Of a stretch of DNA of 64,000 nucleotides, positions 11,217 through 22,230 are shown piece after piece. Both the position numbers and the translations under genes were made by a program. Position 1 is the first letter of the stretch. Each line of letters starts with the position of its first letter. The notes below the pieces were generated by a model. That model searched no databases, was not told the DNA's origin, and worked only from the letters and a program-made list of their open reading frames with translations. This stretch comes from Hofstenia miamia (lineage: Eukaryota > Xenacoelomorpha > Acoela), in NCBI GenBank assembly GCA_004352715.1, contig SCFE01000046.1, positions 495,894 through 559,893 on the forward strand, in the 5' to 3' direction.

Positions 11217-12677
11217 GTATAGGATGTAATTTGGAAATTCTAAAAACTTTCTGGTTTCTCCAAATATTAAAAAATTTTAATTGACCAATGTAGTCGGGTC
11301 ATATTATCTCGACACAATCCTGCGTTTTCTGAATTATTATTAGTTTATGTATTTTACCAAACCAATTCCCTATACTTTTAAGGGTTGTACCAAACCAAAC
11401 TACTTTCTTTGCAAATTTTGATTTATTTGTAGTCAGAAAACACTAATAAAAGTTCTTTTAAAACCGAAAACAACATTTTTATTTTTCACATTTGTTAATT
11501 TATTGTTTAGGATTGCAATAAGAACACAACNTAGTTTTATAACATTGTAGTACTATTACAATGAATTTTGGAACAAAGTAGTTTTTCATATTAGAAAATT
11601 TTTAAATTTATTTTACTTTTTTTTCAAATATTAACACGTGGTATGCCGATAAAAATATCTTTAAATTTAAGCCTCTTTGAATAAGAATGAATTCTATACG
11701 ATTATAGGTATGGTTTCAACTAAACCATATTTTAATTGGGCTTTTATTACTACGCCGCTTATTCGAGCGTGCAAAATTAATTCCTTAATGATCCAATAGC
11801 AGGTAGCANTTATGTATTTTACCAAACCAATTCCCTATACTTTTAAGGGTTGTACCAAACCAAACTACTTTCTTTGCAAATTTTGATTTATTTGTAGTCA
11901 GAAAACACTAATAAAAGTTCTTTTAAAACCGAAAACAACATTTTTATTTTTCACATTTGTTAATTTATTGTTTAGGATTGCAATAAGAACACAACTCAGC
12001 AGTATAAAGCTGGTGTAGCCGCTACCTACTACACAAAAATTGCATTGTCTCCGCGATCAGATCTTTTATTGTGTGGCTCATCGGTAGACCCTATAATATT
12101 TGATACAAAACGACCAACCAAACCTCTTCTGTATTTAAAAGGACATTCTAATGCAGTGAGCTCAGTCTCGTGGAGTAGGCGGGATGTTTCCAGTCTTGTT
12201 ACATGTGCTGATAATGGAAAACTATACATTTGGAGGCCAACTGCAAATACCAACTCATTACAAGAAGCGCGTTCAGAGATAGCCGAATCCGAGTTTACAC
12301 TTCACGGAAATTCAATTGCATTTAAATCATTTATTTTCAGGGATATCAATTATTCCTCATTGTCATCAACTACTACCAAAAGCCAGGATTCTAACAGACT
12401 GAGGATTTTGTCTGATTGCAGTAATTCCTCTATCAGGTCTGTGAGTTCTTCACTCCGTAATCTACCTGATTTCGTACGAACTAGATATTTACTGAAAGAC
12501 TTTAAAGTTAAGCGACGCTCTCCTTTGAAACCGTCTATTTCTTCGCCAAGAAAACGTTTTCTTTCACTATTTTCACCTGGGAATTCAATACCTAAGCGTT
12601 CGCGCAAACGTCATTTACCCTCAGATTCAAGTGCAGTTAGTACAAAGCCCCGCAGTTTGAAATCCTTCTTTAAATGA
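7388..12677 (+). CDS. DTL: Cdt2/denticleless (DTL)-like WD40 substrate receptor of CRL4, incomplete in assembly
   Basis: Exons: 7388-7589, 8470-8740, 10478-10675 (cut at N 10676) and 11976-12677; the first three join in phase (1, then 2) at GT-AG sites. The ATG at 7388 has an in-frame TGA three codons upstream. Exon 1 has the first blade (FAVVNEDGFLLV). Exon 2 begins CKSNVEW and holds AHDNIAFDVEW, TASGDRKTALWDL and TGGRDACICLFDTRYNKR, matching animal Cdt2 blade by blade. Exon 3 ends SLWDPRFSS. Exon 4 gives the last blades (LSPRSDLLLCGSS; LKGHSNAVSSVSW; CADNGKLYIWRP), then a basic tail with PKRSRKR (possible nuclear signal) ending KPRSLKSFFK. About 456 residues are visible; some 50-55, roughly one blade, are missing between exons 3 and 4. 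Cdt2 is the nuclear receptor by which CUL4-DDB1 ubiquitinates PCNA-bound Cdt1, p21 and Set8. The tail is much shorter than the human one. No poly(A) signal is obvious. Confidence 0.9.
10676..11975. repeat. Assembly-damaged DTL intron: AT microsatellites and duplicated blocks around single Ns
   Basis: The N at 10676 abuts exon 3 and is followed by (AT)n at 10677-10708. Bases 10873-11150 recur as 11532-11808, and 11345-11530 recur as 11810-11995; the joints are the single Ns at 11531 and 11809. The second pass lacks the (AT)n tract at 11169-11219 and its surroundings. The copy ending at 11530 includes the first 20 bases of exon 4 (from 11511), so a gene finder could call a false exon there. This looks like contigs broken at AT microsatellites and laid end to end. 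Confidence 0.85.
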
Positions 12678-13400
12678 TATATTTTTGTATTTGTTATATT
12701 TCGATGTTCAATTTTTTATACTTTTAACAGGAAAAAATTCAAAGTAAAAATAATTTCAATATTTGTACATAAGGGTTTGAGTGGCATTGTTATGCCATGT
12801 TTGTGTACTTTGGTAGACATTTTGTTCAATTGCCAAAATTACAATTGATTGTTTTGCAGAGATGGCGAGTAGGTACTAATTTTGTCTTTGCATATTCCCA
12901 TATATTATTTAACCCTTGGTATATCAAAATATTTTTCGCTACGTTATTTATAAGAATGGGTGTGCTTGCACCACATGCTATTTTTAAGTGAGTTTTGCTT
13001 CATCTATGTTAATTATTATCTAACTTGCTGTTAATATTAATTATATATATTCATATATAATTACATAATTTTTGTACTAAATTGGATTTGTGATATTGAT
13101 TTTCGTTCTGCCTGGTACAATAGCAGGTTCAATTCCTCTGCTAAAGCCTTCTAAAGGAAAACATCACTAAAACCATATGCGAGAAATTGTTTATGATGGC
13201 ATAGCTGTATAAAAAAACAAGTATTTCTATAAAATAATAGCTAGAAGGGGTGCACCCCACAAGAATATTTTTAATTCTCTAGATTAGCTGCAGATTATCA
13301 TGTCAGCTAAAAGAATCCGTTTTCTCCAAATTCAAAAAATTCCCTTGAGAAGTAACTATTAACACTCAGATTTTCATTTTTGCTGCTTTATTGTCTGATA
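12678..13400. other. Spacer; no gene recognised
   Basis: AT-rich DNA after the DTL stop. Bases about 13316-13405 form the left member of a diverged direct repeat whose partner is at about 13832-13918. Confidence 0.5.
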
Positions 13401-13918
13401 TTTACAGTACGTTCTCGATTTTACGAAAACTCGATTTTATGTATACAGCCAATCGGATCAATTAAATGTACCAACTGACCAAATTCCCGATGTAGTCACG
13501 AACGAGAATCAAGCAGAAAATGAAGAACCTCAGCCGAAGATTAACTAGTGAATGAAATTTACCATGCTACAGGAAAAACCGGAAGCATCAACATGCAACA
13601 TCAGCGGCCCGAGCTTCCTTGAGAACATTGCCAGGACGAAACGGATTCAAAAAGTCTTTCAGCCCCCTATCACAAAGTATTTTGGGTTTAGAAAACATGA
13701 AATTTATACGTATTTTTACAAATTAGAATTCGAGAGATTAAGCATGATCCTACAAAAATTGATGCTAGTCACATTTTTACAGTAATAAATTTTTTTAGAA
13801 TCTCAATATAAAATTAAATGTTTTATATTTAGATCATTTCCCCAAATTCAAAAAATACACGTGAGAGGTAACTGTTAGCACACAGATTTTCATTTTTGCT
13901 GATTTATTAGGCGATATT
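13316..13918. repeat. Diverged direct repeats flanking a pogo/Tigger-like fragment
   Basis: A block of about 85 bp at 13316-13405 (with the words CAAATTCAAAAAAT and CAGATTTTCATTTTTGCTG) recurs at about 13832-13918 with scattered differences. The pair brackets the pogo/Tigger-like relic. It is too long for a Tc1/mariner target duplication. It may be a repeat into which the element inserted after duplication, or the two ends of a larger composite. Confidence 0.6.
13400..13785 (+). pseudogene. Pogo/Tigger-like transposase, C-terminal relic
   Basis: At 13406 the sequence reads like a pogo/Tigger terminal end (CAGTACGTTCTCGATTTTAC). Just after it is a short acidic open stretch (PTDQIPDVVTNENQAENEEP) and then, in another frame, a segment ending FLENIARTKRIQKVFQPPITKYF. 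The last eight residues, QPPITKYF, match the PCNA-binding PIP box (Q-x-x-I-x-x-aromatic-aromatic). Pogo transposase is known to carry such a motif at its C-terminus. The DNA-binding and DDE catalytic regions are absent, so this is an internally deleted remnant. The family call rests on the end sequence, the acidic tail and the PIP box only. Confidence 0.5.
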
Positions 13919-14647
13919 GTCTTTGGGATTTTCATTAAGGTCTGGTCAAATTTGTAGTTTTTTTATTATAAATTGCAAAACCAGAAATAGTTTGAATAAA
14001 AATAATTATGCTAGATAAGTTGATGATATAATGGTTATATCAGAATGTATTGGTAAAAACATACGGAGTAGCATTTACATGTAAATTTGATAATGTGCCT
14101 AAACTTTCTTGGAGCCCTGTATTTTGTGAGCATGTGTGGGTCTAGTATAAATTTTGCTACCAAAATGAAAAACTGGAAATTCTGATGAATTACATAGTAA
14201 TCAGACACAAGCAATGCTCTTATTTATTTGCTGTTTCCTCTCTATATTTTTTCTAGCATTCATGGCAGGAACTTCCGACGTACATCCAAGACTTAGCGAA
14301 TGCAGTTAAAGCAAATGCTACATTTTCTTACATTTGCTTTGTCTAGTGCTCATGCATAATTTCGATTTACAGCATTCCTACATCCGTTTCTACGGATAGT
14401 ATTGAAGCCACAAACAAATTTTTCAGGGCTGTCACTTAATATATCAGTTATGTTGATATTCTCTTCAAATGTCTCTTTATCTGCTTCACTCTGCGTTCTG
14501 ATTTCTGGTACTATTCAGTGTTGCCTTTTTTCCTAATCTGCCTTTTCGAAGATTTCTCAACACCTGTCATTGAGACACATTGTCTTTGTAATATAGAAAA
14601 TCACCTTCAATATGTTTCATTTCTAAAGCGTTACTGTGTGCTATGTC
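13919..14647. other. Spacer; no gene recognised
   Basis: AT-rich sequence without a recognisable coding segment or clear repeat ends. Confidence 0.5.
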
Positions 14648-15000
14648 CAGTGTTGGAACGTGTCCTGATTTTTCGGCCTGAACGCGCCATGGCACGAAAT
14701 TTAAAAAATTTCAAGCACGAGCCCGGCACGACACGAAAATCTATAAATTTTTTGTTGAATGTAAAGGCATCCTAGATTCAACCTATATGAATCAAATGTA
14801 TTGGCGCATAATTGTTTCAAGTTTAACCAATTGTTCAAGAAACAAAATTTTCGATGATTTTAATGTGAAAATTAAGATTTAGAAAATAAAATAAACATAT
14901 TTTATACGTATTTTGATGTGGCACAGGCTCAAAAATGTCTGTAAGAATGAGCACGGGCACATCACGGAATGAAATAATGCATTGCACGGTTCCAACACTG
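14648..15000. mobile_element. Non-autonomous hAT-type element (MITE, 353 bp)
   Basis: The left end reads CAGTGTTGGAACGTG and the right end, reversed, CAGTGTTGGAACCGTGC. The bases just outside are GCTATGTC (14640-14647) and ACTATGTC (15001-15008): an 8-bp target duplication with one mismatch. Size, CAG terminus and 8-bp duplication fit hAT MITEs. The interior has no transposase and is rich in GCACG/CACGG words. Confidence 0.8.
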
Positions 15001-16280
15001 ACTATGTCAAATAATTTAGAAGTAGGATTTAAATTTTTTCTTCCTGAGATCTTAACCTTTTGTATCATTCTTTTTATGGACTTCCAATCCTCAAATATAG
15101 AATTCAGTTTCTTTTTTTGCATTATAATGCTATGTTGTTCTAACTTTTTTCCAAAATTGAATAATTTTCAAGGACACTATTAAGACTTTCACTAAAATTA
15201 TTTTTAATGAAAAAATGTGCATACAATCCCCCTATGGCAGTTTGCTTCCTTCTAGAGGTTGAATGAGTTGCTTCTCCAAGTTTATAATTTTCAGCTATTT
15301 AATTCGACAAAATTATAAACCACGTAAGGTACCCAGCGGCGTACACTAGGCGGAGGACAATGCCCTTGAAGGTTTGGACGTTGATCTAGGTTGATTAAAT
15401 GAAAATTTTTTTGGAAAAAACTTAAAAAAATATTTAAAACGAAATTGTGAGATGAGTTTTCAGTGTCAATTATTCCAAATTTTTTAAAAATTCGTAGGGC
15501 CCCGTCAGAAATCCTACGTTCGCACCTGTAACGAATACGCGAACACTAGATGTAATATTGAGGAATTACATTACACTATTGTGTACACACAGAGTGCAAA
15601 ATTTCAACCTTCATGTGCAGCCGTAAAAACGAAATTCTTTGCTATAATATGCAAGGTAGGTTTTTGAGTATTTGGGTATTTAGAAGGTAAGAGCTGGAGA
15701 TTTCCAAAGCATTATTTTCAGATCCACCCTAATATTTAGTGATTGACCTAATATGTTCATTCTACATCTATTCAAAATGAATTATTTTCAGGAATATCCA
15801 TTTATGCAAGCTAGTTCCTAATATCTATATTTGATATAATCTCTGTGGACAGGAATTAGAAAAAAATTAACATTTTTTATGCATGTTTACAAAATTTAGA
15901 AATAAGTCTACAATTTAATCACTGAGCTTAGGACTATTTTGTGAGAAAAATGTGTTTGAATTTCGAATCAATGAAGCAAAATTTCTTTAACACTTTAAGA
16001 AAAATATCAAAAGTTAATGAAAAGGTCATCGCATGTATAAGAACGCGACGTTAATATTGTTTGTGAACTACTGGATGTCTAAATGTTTTATCGGCATACA
16101 ATCCGATTTCTCCTAAAATACTGATTCTATTCAACAATTATAAAAAACATTAGTCTTAAGATTTTATTGGTTCTCTTTGTCTCAATAGTTCAATCATCAC
16201 TTCTACTCTCCAATTAGAGTGGCAATGAACGAGATAATCGATTCATTTTTCCTGACAAATAAAAAGTTTAGGTATTTATA
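15001..16280. other. Spacer; no gene recognised
   Basis: AT-rich sequence. Short open frames here show no family resemblance. The stretch near 15340-15400 is slightly GC-richer but has no identifiable feature. Confidence 0.5.
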
Positions 16281-18725
16281 TAACGAGGGGCCTTCAAAAA
16301 GTTCTTAGACTCGACATCATTCTGAATTCCTATTACCATACTATTTTGCATTACCATAATATATCAATTTCTTAACTTAAATTTGAAAAATTAGAAATTT
16401 TATATCAATTATTGAGTAAAGTCAAGTGATTTAAACTTTGTAAAACAATGGAGCTGAATAGATCACAAATTCGCCTGCGAATTTTTTATGGCCTTAGAAG
16501 TAATTTGAGTTAGAATGAGTGCATTCAGAGCATTCAAGTAGCTTTTGGAGAGGAATGCGTGTCTCAATTGGTATCGCGAGTTTAAGCATGGTCGGGTTTG
16601 GTAGTGACGATCCAAGGAGTGGGAGGCCTATGTCAGCCTCTGGAGATAGAATAATTGGTGCGGTGCGAAACATTGTTGAACCGGATCGTCGAATTTCAAT
16701 TGATTCATTGACTAATAAGCTGGGGAGTGTCGTCAAATCCCGTAAACATCAAGTGGGTTTGAAGTTTGAATTTTTTCTAATCTGAGCAAGTATAAAGAAC
16801 TAAACATCATTAGCCTTTAAATAACTTTGTAATTTCTTAAAATGTTTTATAATTTCTTGAAAAAATTTTAAACAGTCGTAGCTCACGAAGTAATTAACAT
16901 ATGCAAAATTAGAAGCTACCACTGTCTAGGGAGTGCGCCTTTTTCACTTATGTCTTAATGCCACGCCTGATCTCATCCCCATTAAGGCGGTGCCTTTTCA
17001 CCACTATCCCTAATTTTAAGAATGAAACGCCTCAATGAGTTTGCGAGGTATATCTATATATATAAACAGTTAAACTTTTGAGTTTCTGGCATGAGCTAAG
17101 CCTTAGAATTACATAAAAATTAGATATAAAGAGAATTTAACTCTAAAAAATCGGTATTTTCAAGGAAAAAGAATACTTCAACCACCGCAATACGCCTTAG
17201 TACAAATGTTCAACATTAATTTCTAGCTTTTTCACCAATAGATTTGTCCATGGCTCACGATTTCAAGCTTCCGTACAGGCTGGACAATAGAGTTGGAAAA
17301 GATGGGAAAACAGTTGGGATTTTAAAAGACAACAAGCTTTTTAGGGATGATCATTGAATGACAGTTTTAGAAAATACTTTGGGTTTGCTTACACTGATAA
17401 ATTTTTCTTTTCAATCTACTTCAATTTCAATATTTAGCATGTTTTCTAGAAAAATAATGTGTAAAATATGATTTAAAAAATTCTTAAAAAAGATTTATCA
17501 CCAAAATTAGTATTCCAAAGATTCTGTTTGGTGCATTCTTTTAGTATTTTTCTTAGTTTTTTATGCTAAATGTGCACACATTGACAAGGCGAAAACAGAA
17601 AATAAATTTGTAAATAATTACTTTGAATATATAATGTTCTTAATTTCATTTAGGAAATCCTGAAACAGTTGCCTGAGTTGAAAGAATTATTCAATCTTGC
17701 TAAAATATTTTTGTTTTTGTTGTCATTTTTGGTAAATTCCGAACGTTTCAGTTTTCTTGAGTTACCCCTCATTTCTATATGCAGTCTCTTTTTCATAAAG
17801 ATACTGAATAGCTAATCACCTACTTCATATCTGAGAGAATGTATTACATTTCTTGGTGTGATAATGACAAAAGTCTTGATTTTAAATTTTTTTTAATATT
17901 TACTCTTAAAATTTGGGAACAAGCTTTCAACATTTTTTGGTCTTTTCTACTTTTGAATAACTGAACATCTCATTTTGCGGTCAATAGCTTTTAGTTGGTT
18001 AGAAAAAGAATAATATATTGTAAACATTGATATACAAAATTCAAGTGAATTATTGCTGTGAAACCTCATTTGTTAATTACTAACATAATATTTTTTTAAA
18101 ATTGTACAGTGATTATTGTGTAATAATTAGTTTTAAAATTTACTAAAATGAAGGAAAAATTGAAAAAACCTAATAAAACTACATATCAAAAATTTTGATT
18201 TTCAAAATAAAGGAGGAGGAGTGGTTAGGCCCCAGGTCTGATGGCACTTGAACTGGGTATATCTTCGGGAATAATTAGCACCATCTTAAATAATCACCGG
18301 CTTGTCTCGCATTTCATGTCATTGGGTGCTTCATTGCCCAACAGAAGAGCAATGAGAATTGGTGTAAGAAAATGCTCGCAAAATATGGTTCTAGGAAAAG
18401 CAGACGTGTCTTAGAGATTGTAACAGGTGATGAAACATGGATTTATTCATTTAATCCAGAAACGAAGCACCAATCAAGATAGTGGTTACCATTAAAATTC
18501 CATCGAAGTCGAAGCACAAAAAGAAGATGGTGGCCATTCTTCATCAGTTCCGCTCATTTAGTGACTATGCCAATGGAAACCCAGACCACAGTTACTGCTA
18601 GCTGGTATACGAAAGTCTGCTTGCCCAAAGTTGTCAGACAAAACAACCAGAAGTGACCAAAAACAGGATCCAGAGGAATGATGCTTTATCATGACAATGC
18701 TCCTTCCCAAAAAGTTAAGTTAGTT
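16281..18725 (+). mobile_element. Mariner relic interrupted by about 1.5 kb
   Basis: The left end at about 16283 reads ACGAGGGGCCTTCAAAAAG, a mariner-like terminal repeat after TA. The N-terminal coding half follows at 16449-16740 and the catalytic half at about 18228-18725. The 16745-18228 stretch between them does not resemble mariner and is probably a later insertion, though I cannot see clean insertion ends. No matching right terminal repeat was found, so the 3' end appears lost. Confidence 0.7.
16449..18725 (+). pseudogene. Mariner transposase, heavily disabled
   Basis: The reading starts ATGGAGCTGAATAGATCAC at 16449 (MELNRSQIRLRIFYGLRSN), then meets a TAG and at least one frame change. 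DDPRSGRPMSASGD, the linker between the two helix-turn-helix units, is at about 16606-16647, followed by IVEPDRRISIDSLTNKLG. After the interruption, fragments resume with VPHCLTEEQ, then the first catalytic Asp in VTGDETWIYSFNPETKHQS (about 18420-18477), and the second in LYHDNAPSQK (about 18680-18712). The third Asp is not visible. The family moves DNA at TA sites; this copy is long dead. It belongs to a different mariner lineage from the elements at 1-460 and 59972-61520. Confidence 0.8.
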
Positions 18726-20640
18726 TTACCGCGACATTCATTGATGAAATTGGTTTAGATTTGTTTATCTTAGTTAAATGCAATTTACACATATGTCATT
18801 ACCCAATTTAAGAGCTTTTTCCATACAATATGATGTTTCTGTGAGACTCAAAGCTAATGGGGCACTAGACAGAGCACAAATTCACAATATTCATGTGATG
18901 ACTAAAGTGATAACAAAAGCTGACTTGCATTTTTTTGTGTAGAAATGACAAAAATTGAAATTAAAACGAATGCTACTGAAGCACAAAAACATTCAGACCT
19001 AATGAAGTTAGTGAAATTAGAGGGGGACATTTACAAAAGTTGAAAAGGTGGAAAAACATCTGAAATTTATGCTAGATACTAAGGTCAAACAAGACTGATT
19101 TTATCCAAAAGTAAGGTATGCCTGGGATATGCTACAGGCACTATCAAAATCTAGCCTGATTTTCAGACTAAGAGAAAATTACAAACCTCTTGATCCATTG
19201 TTACTCATTATAAATTTCAAAATATGCCACCAAAAGGTGACACAAATGCAAATGTCACATGAGAACACTACAACCGAATAATTTCTGCTTTAAATTTAAA
19301 GAGCAAAAATAGTTTAAATTCTTTTATTCAAGAACTTGTATTTGAATACATATTGTAAATCAAAAAATAACTTTTTTCTGATGAAGTAGTTGCAATGTTT
19401 TCGCAATTTACAGTTCATTTGTTAAAAACTGCACATTTTCCATGCTTGACACTACTATGACATCACAATAACTTTGCCTTGCATTAGTGTTGTGAGTCTA
19501 ATAATATTTTAGAAATAAAAATACTACTATTTGGTTGAAATTGGCATTATATAGCACTGCACATCAAATCCAGAGACAATTACTTTAGTTTTGTTGAAAA
19601 AAATAATTTTTTGAAGAGCTTACGTAATATGACATCGACTTAGGTAATATGATCTTGAAATTATATCTACTTGATAGATATTCATGCTCCTATAAGTCAA
19701 CAATATATACCTATCACCAAAAACCATTCTTTCCTGTTGAAATTAGCCAATATCGTTTTAAGTGTATCTTGATGACATTTTCATTGCGCATGTACATACG
19801 GGTTTTTGAAGAATTAGCAGCGAGTTCAACCGACCATGGTCATTGTCTGCCTCAGGAATGTCTTTACTTTGCGAAGCATAGAAAACAATCGCTGAAGCTA
19901 GGGGAATTGTTAAATACTTGTCAAAACAGTAATCTGTTCGAATGCTTGTTAAAAAATTGTTGCAAGTGAAAACTGCAGTACTGACCGTTTGAGCACTCAG
20001 ATCGTTGGCCTGCAATTAGTGGGAAGTTCTCAGTGACAGCAAACGTTTTCTTTCAATTGATTAGCTAAGATATGTACTGACCTTTCCTAAGAACACCTCA
20101 TATCTATATACTGATGCAGCAGCATCTGTTGTAAGTAACCGTCATTCTTGTTGATTGTTTTGATAGCTCTATAGTTTTCAAAATGGTTGTCTGTGCCATC
20201 TCTCTCTTACCGCTCATCTTTTTGGCACAACTGTTGTAAAACTCTGCCTGAAAAATCACATTCATAATAAATCTTTCCTGATAGCTGCTTTAATCTCTAA
20301 TTCTAATATATAATTGTGAAAATCACTTTGTACAACTTCTGAGTGATCGTAAGAGCGTTGCCAATAATGGAGACAATCTTCACAACTTCATTTAAGCAAA
20401 GATTCGGAATGTGTCCATAAGAGGCCCTAGGACAAACATCAACCATTCACCTGGTAACACCTCTGCCATTCATAACAGCGGCACCATCAAAGTCTTGACA
20501 TCTACAATTGTGTATAGACAAGCCCAATTAATAAATTAAATTGCTAATCATTTAAAGGATATATTTATAAATCTAGGCAAATACATGGGACCAAGAGTTG
20601 ATATTAAGTTGCACATCACTTCTCTCATTTTCATTTATTT
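18726..20640. other. Spacer; no gene recognised
   Basis: AT-rich sequence. An open frame of 106 codons at 19649-19969 has no recognisable domain and the strand opposite is also open, so I do not call it a gene. Confidence 0.5.
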
Positions 20641-22230
20641 CAAGATCTTAGCTATTGAGTGAAATCGCTAAACTTCATTCAAATAAATCTTGTAGATCAC
20701 TAAATATCCCAACCTTTATTATTAAAAAATATATAAACTATTTTGCTGATCATTTACTTTTTTTTATGAAATATTGCATAAGAATCAACACTTTCCTCAT
20801 GTTTCTTAAGTATTCGGAAATAACTCATGTTTATAAGTGGTAAAATGGTAAAAATTATGGACTAATTTCAGTTACAAATGTATTGACAAAAATATTTGAA
20901 AAAATTCTTTGCAACCAGATATATAACTATTTAAAATCTAACATTTTATTATTAAAAATTCAATTTGGATTTAGACCTAATTATTCAACTACAGATGCAT
21001 TATTGCCCCTTACTGAAAATATAAAACGTAATATGATCAATAACATGTGCACTGCAGTTGCCCTATTAAATTTTGAGTAAAGCATTTAATAGCAAAAACC
21101 ATGAAATTCTTCTGAAAAAACTAAATAGATATGGCTTTGATAACAATAGTGTGGTATAAAGTAAAAGTTTTTTCTCAGAAAGAAAGTAGCGTGTTAAAAT
21201 GGAAGTAATTTTTCAAGGTTTTTAACCCTGCAAAGGGGTTTTCCACAGGGCACGGTCCTTGGACACACTTTACACTATATGTAAATGACATTAAAGACCA
21301 TATTAGAGATTTTGAGATAAATCAATATGCTGATGACACCAGTATTTTAGCAAAGAATGTTAGCCAATACAATGCAGAAAAATTATTAAGAATAACATCA
21401 ATTATATTTCCAATTATTTTAACCTAAACAATCTTACAATAAATATAAATGAAACACAATTCATGATTTTTGCACCAAATGAGTCTCGCAAAATAGCAAG
21501 TAAAATTGACTTTGAAATCAACCATTCAAATATTTCCGAAAGTAAAACAATAAAATATCTAGGTGTTGAAATAAACAAAAAATAAAATTTTCCTGAATTC
21601 ATTTCCTGTAAGCTGAGAAAGATGAACCTTGGTATTTCATACATTCACGAATTGAGGATTATTACTAAAAACATCCAATTAATAAATGCCTTTGTAAGCA
21701 TTCAATTCATTTATGCTCATAGCCTTTTGCATGGCATAAGTTTATTCCAGCATATACGTATAAAGGTTACATTCAATAGAGCAAATATGACTTTATTCAA
21801 CATTGACAAACGAGAAAATAGTAAAAATTTACAAAGATATGAATTGTTGTCACCAAAGTACTTTATCAAGTACGCTAGTTTGGTTCTAATGTCTAAGCCC
21901 GTTAGAAAATGCCAACTGCGTTAAGATTATTCAATGACATTATTAAATATAACCCAAGAAATCATAAATGTATAATTCATATTCTTAATAAATCACAATA
22001 TTGGGAGAACTCAATTATATATAACACTGCAGATTGCTAGAGCTAGAATAAACTGGATAAGAACGTTAGATTTTCAATAGATATTAAAACATTTAAACGT
22101 AAATTAAAACGTATTCTGCTAAGTCATCAGAAATTAATGGTAACATCAAAAAAATGCTTGCATGTGAGGACTAGGTTAGTTTATTTTGTAGTTTATATAC
22201 ATTTTAATTTTTTGTTGAAGCAATGCTTCT
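20640..22230 (+). mobile_element. LINE (jockey/CR1-type non-LTR retrotransposon) relic, reverse transcriptase part
   Basis: Conceptual reading across stops and frame changes gives LINE reverse transcriptase order: the segment around KSCRSLNIPTFIIKKY, the finger motif LTKIFEKILCNQIYNYL, then IQFGFRPNYSTTDALL (about 20958-21005), KAFNSKNHEILLKKL and, at about 21327-21350, QYADDTSIL, which holds the catalytic Asp pair. Downstream come IKYLGVEINKK and a C-terminal region to about 22170. No endonuclease or ORF1 is visible, consistent with a 5'-truncated copy as left by target-primed reverse transcription. No poly(A) tail or target duplication was identified. Confidence 0.8.

Noticed and set aside
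12029-12607. - strand open frames over the last DTL exon
   Set aside because: They are antisense shadows of the WD40 coding exon.
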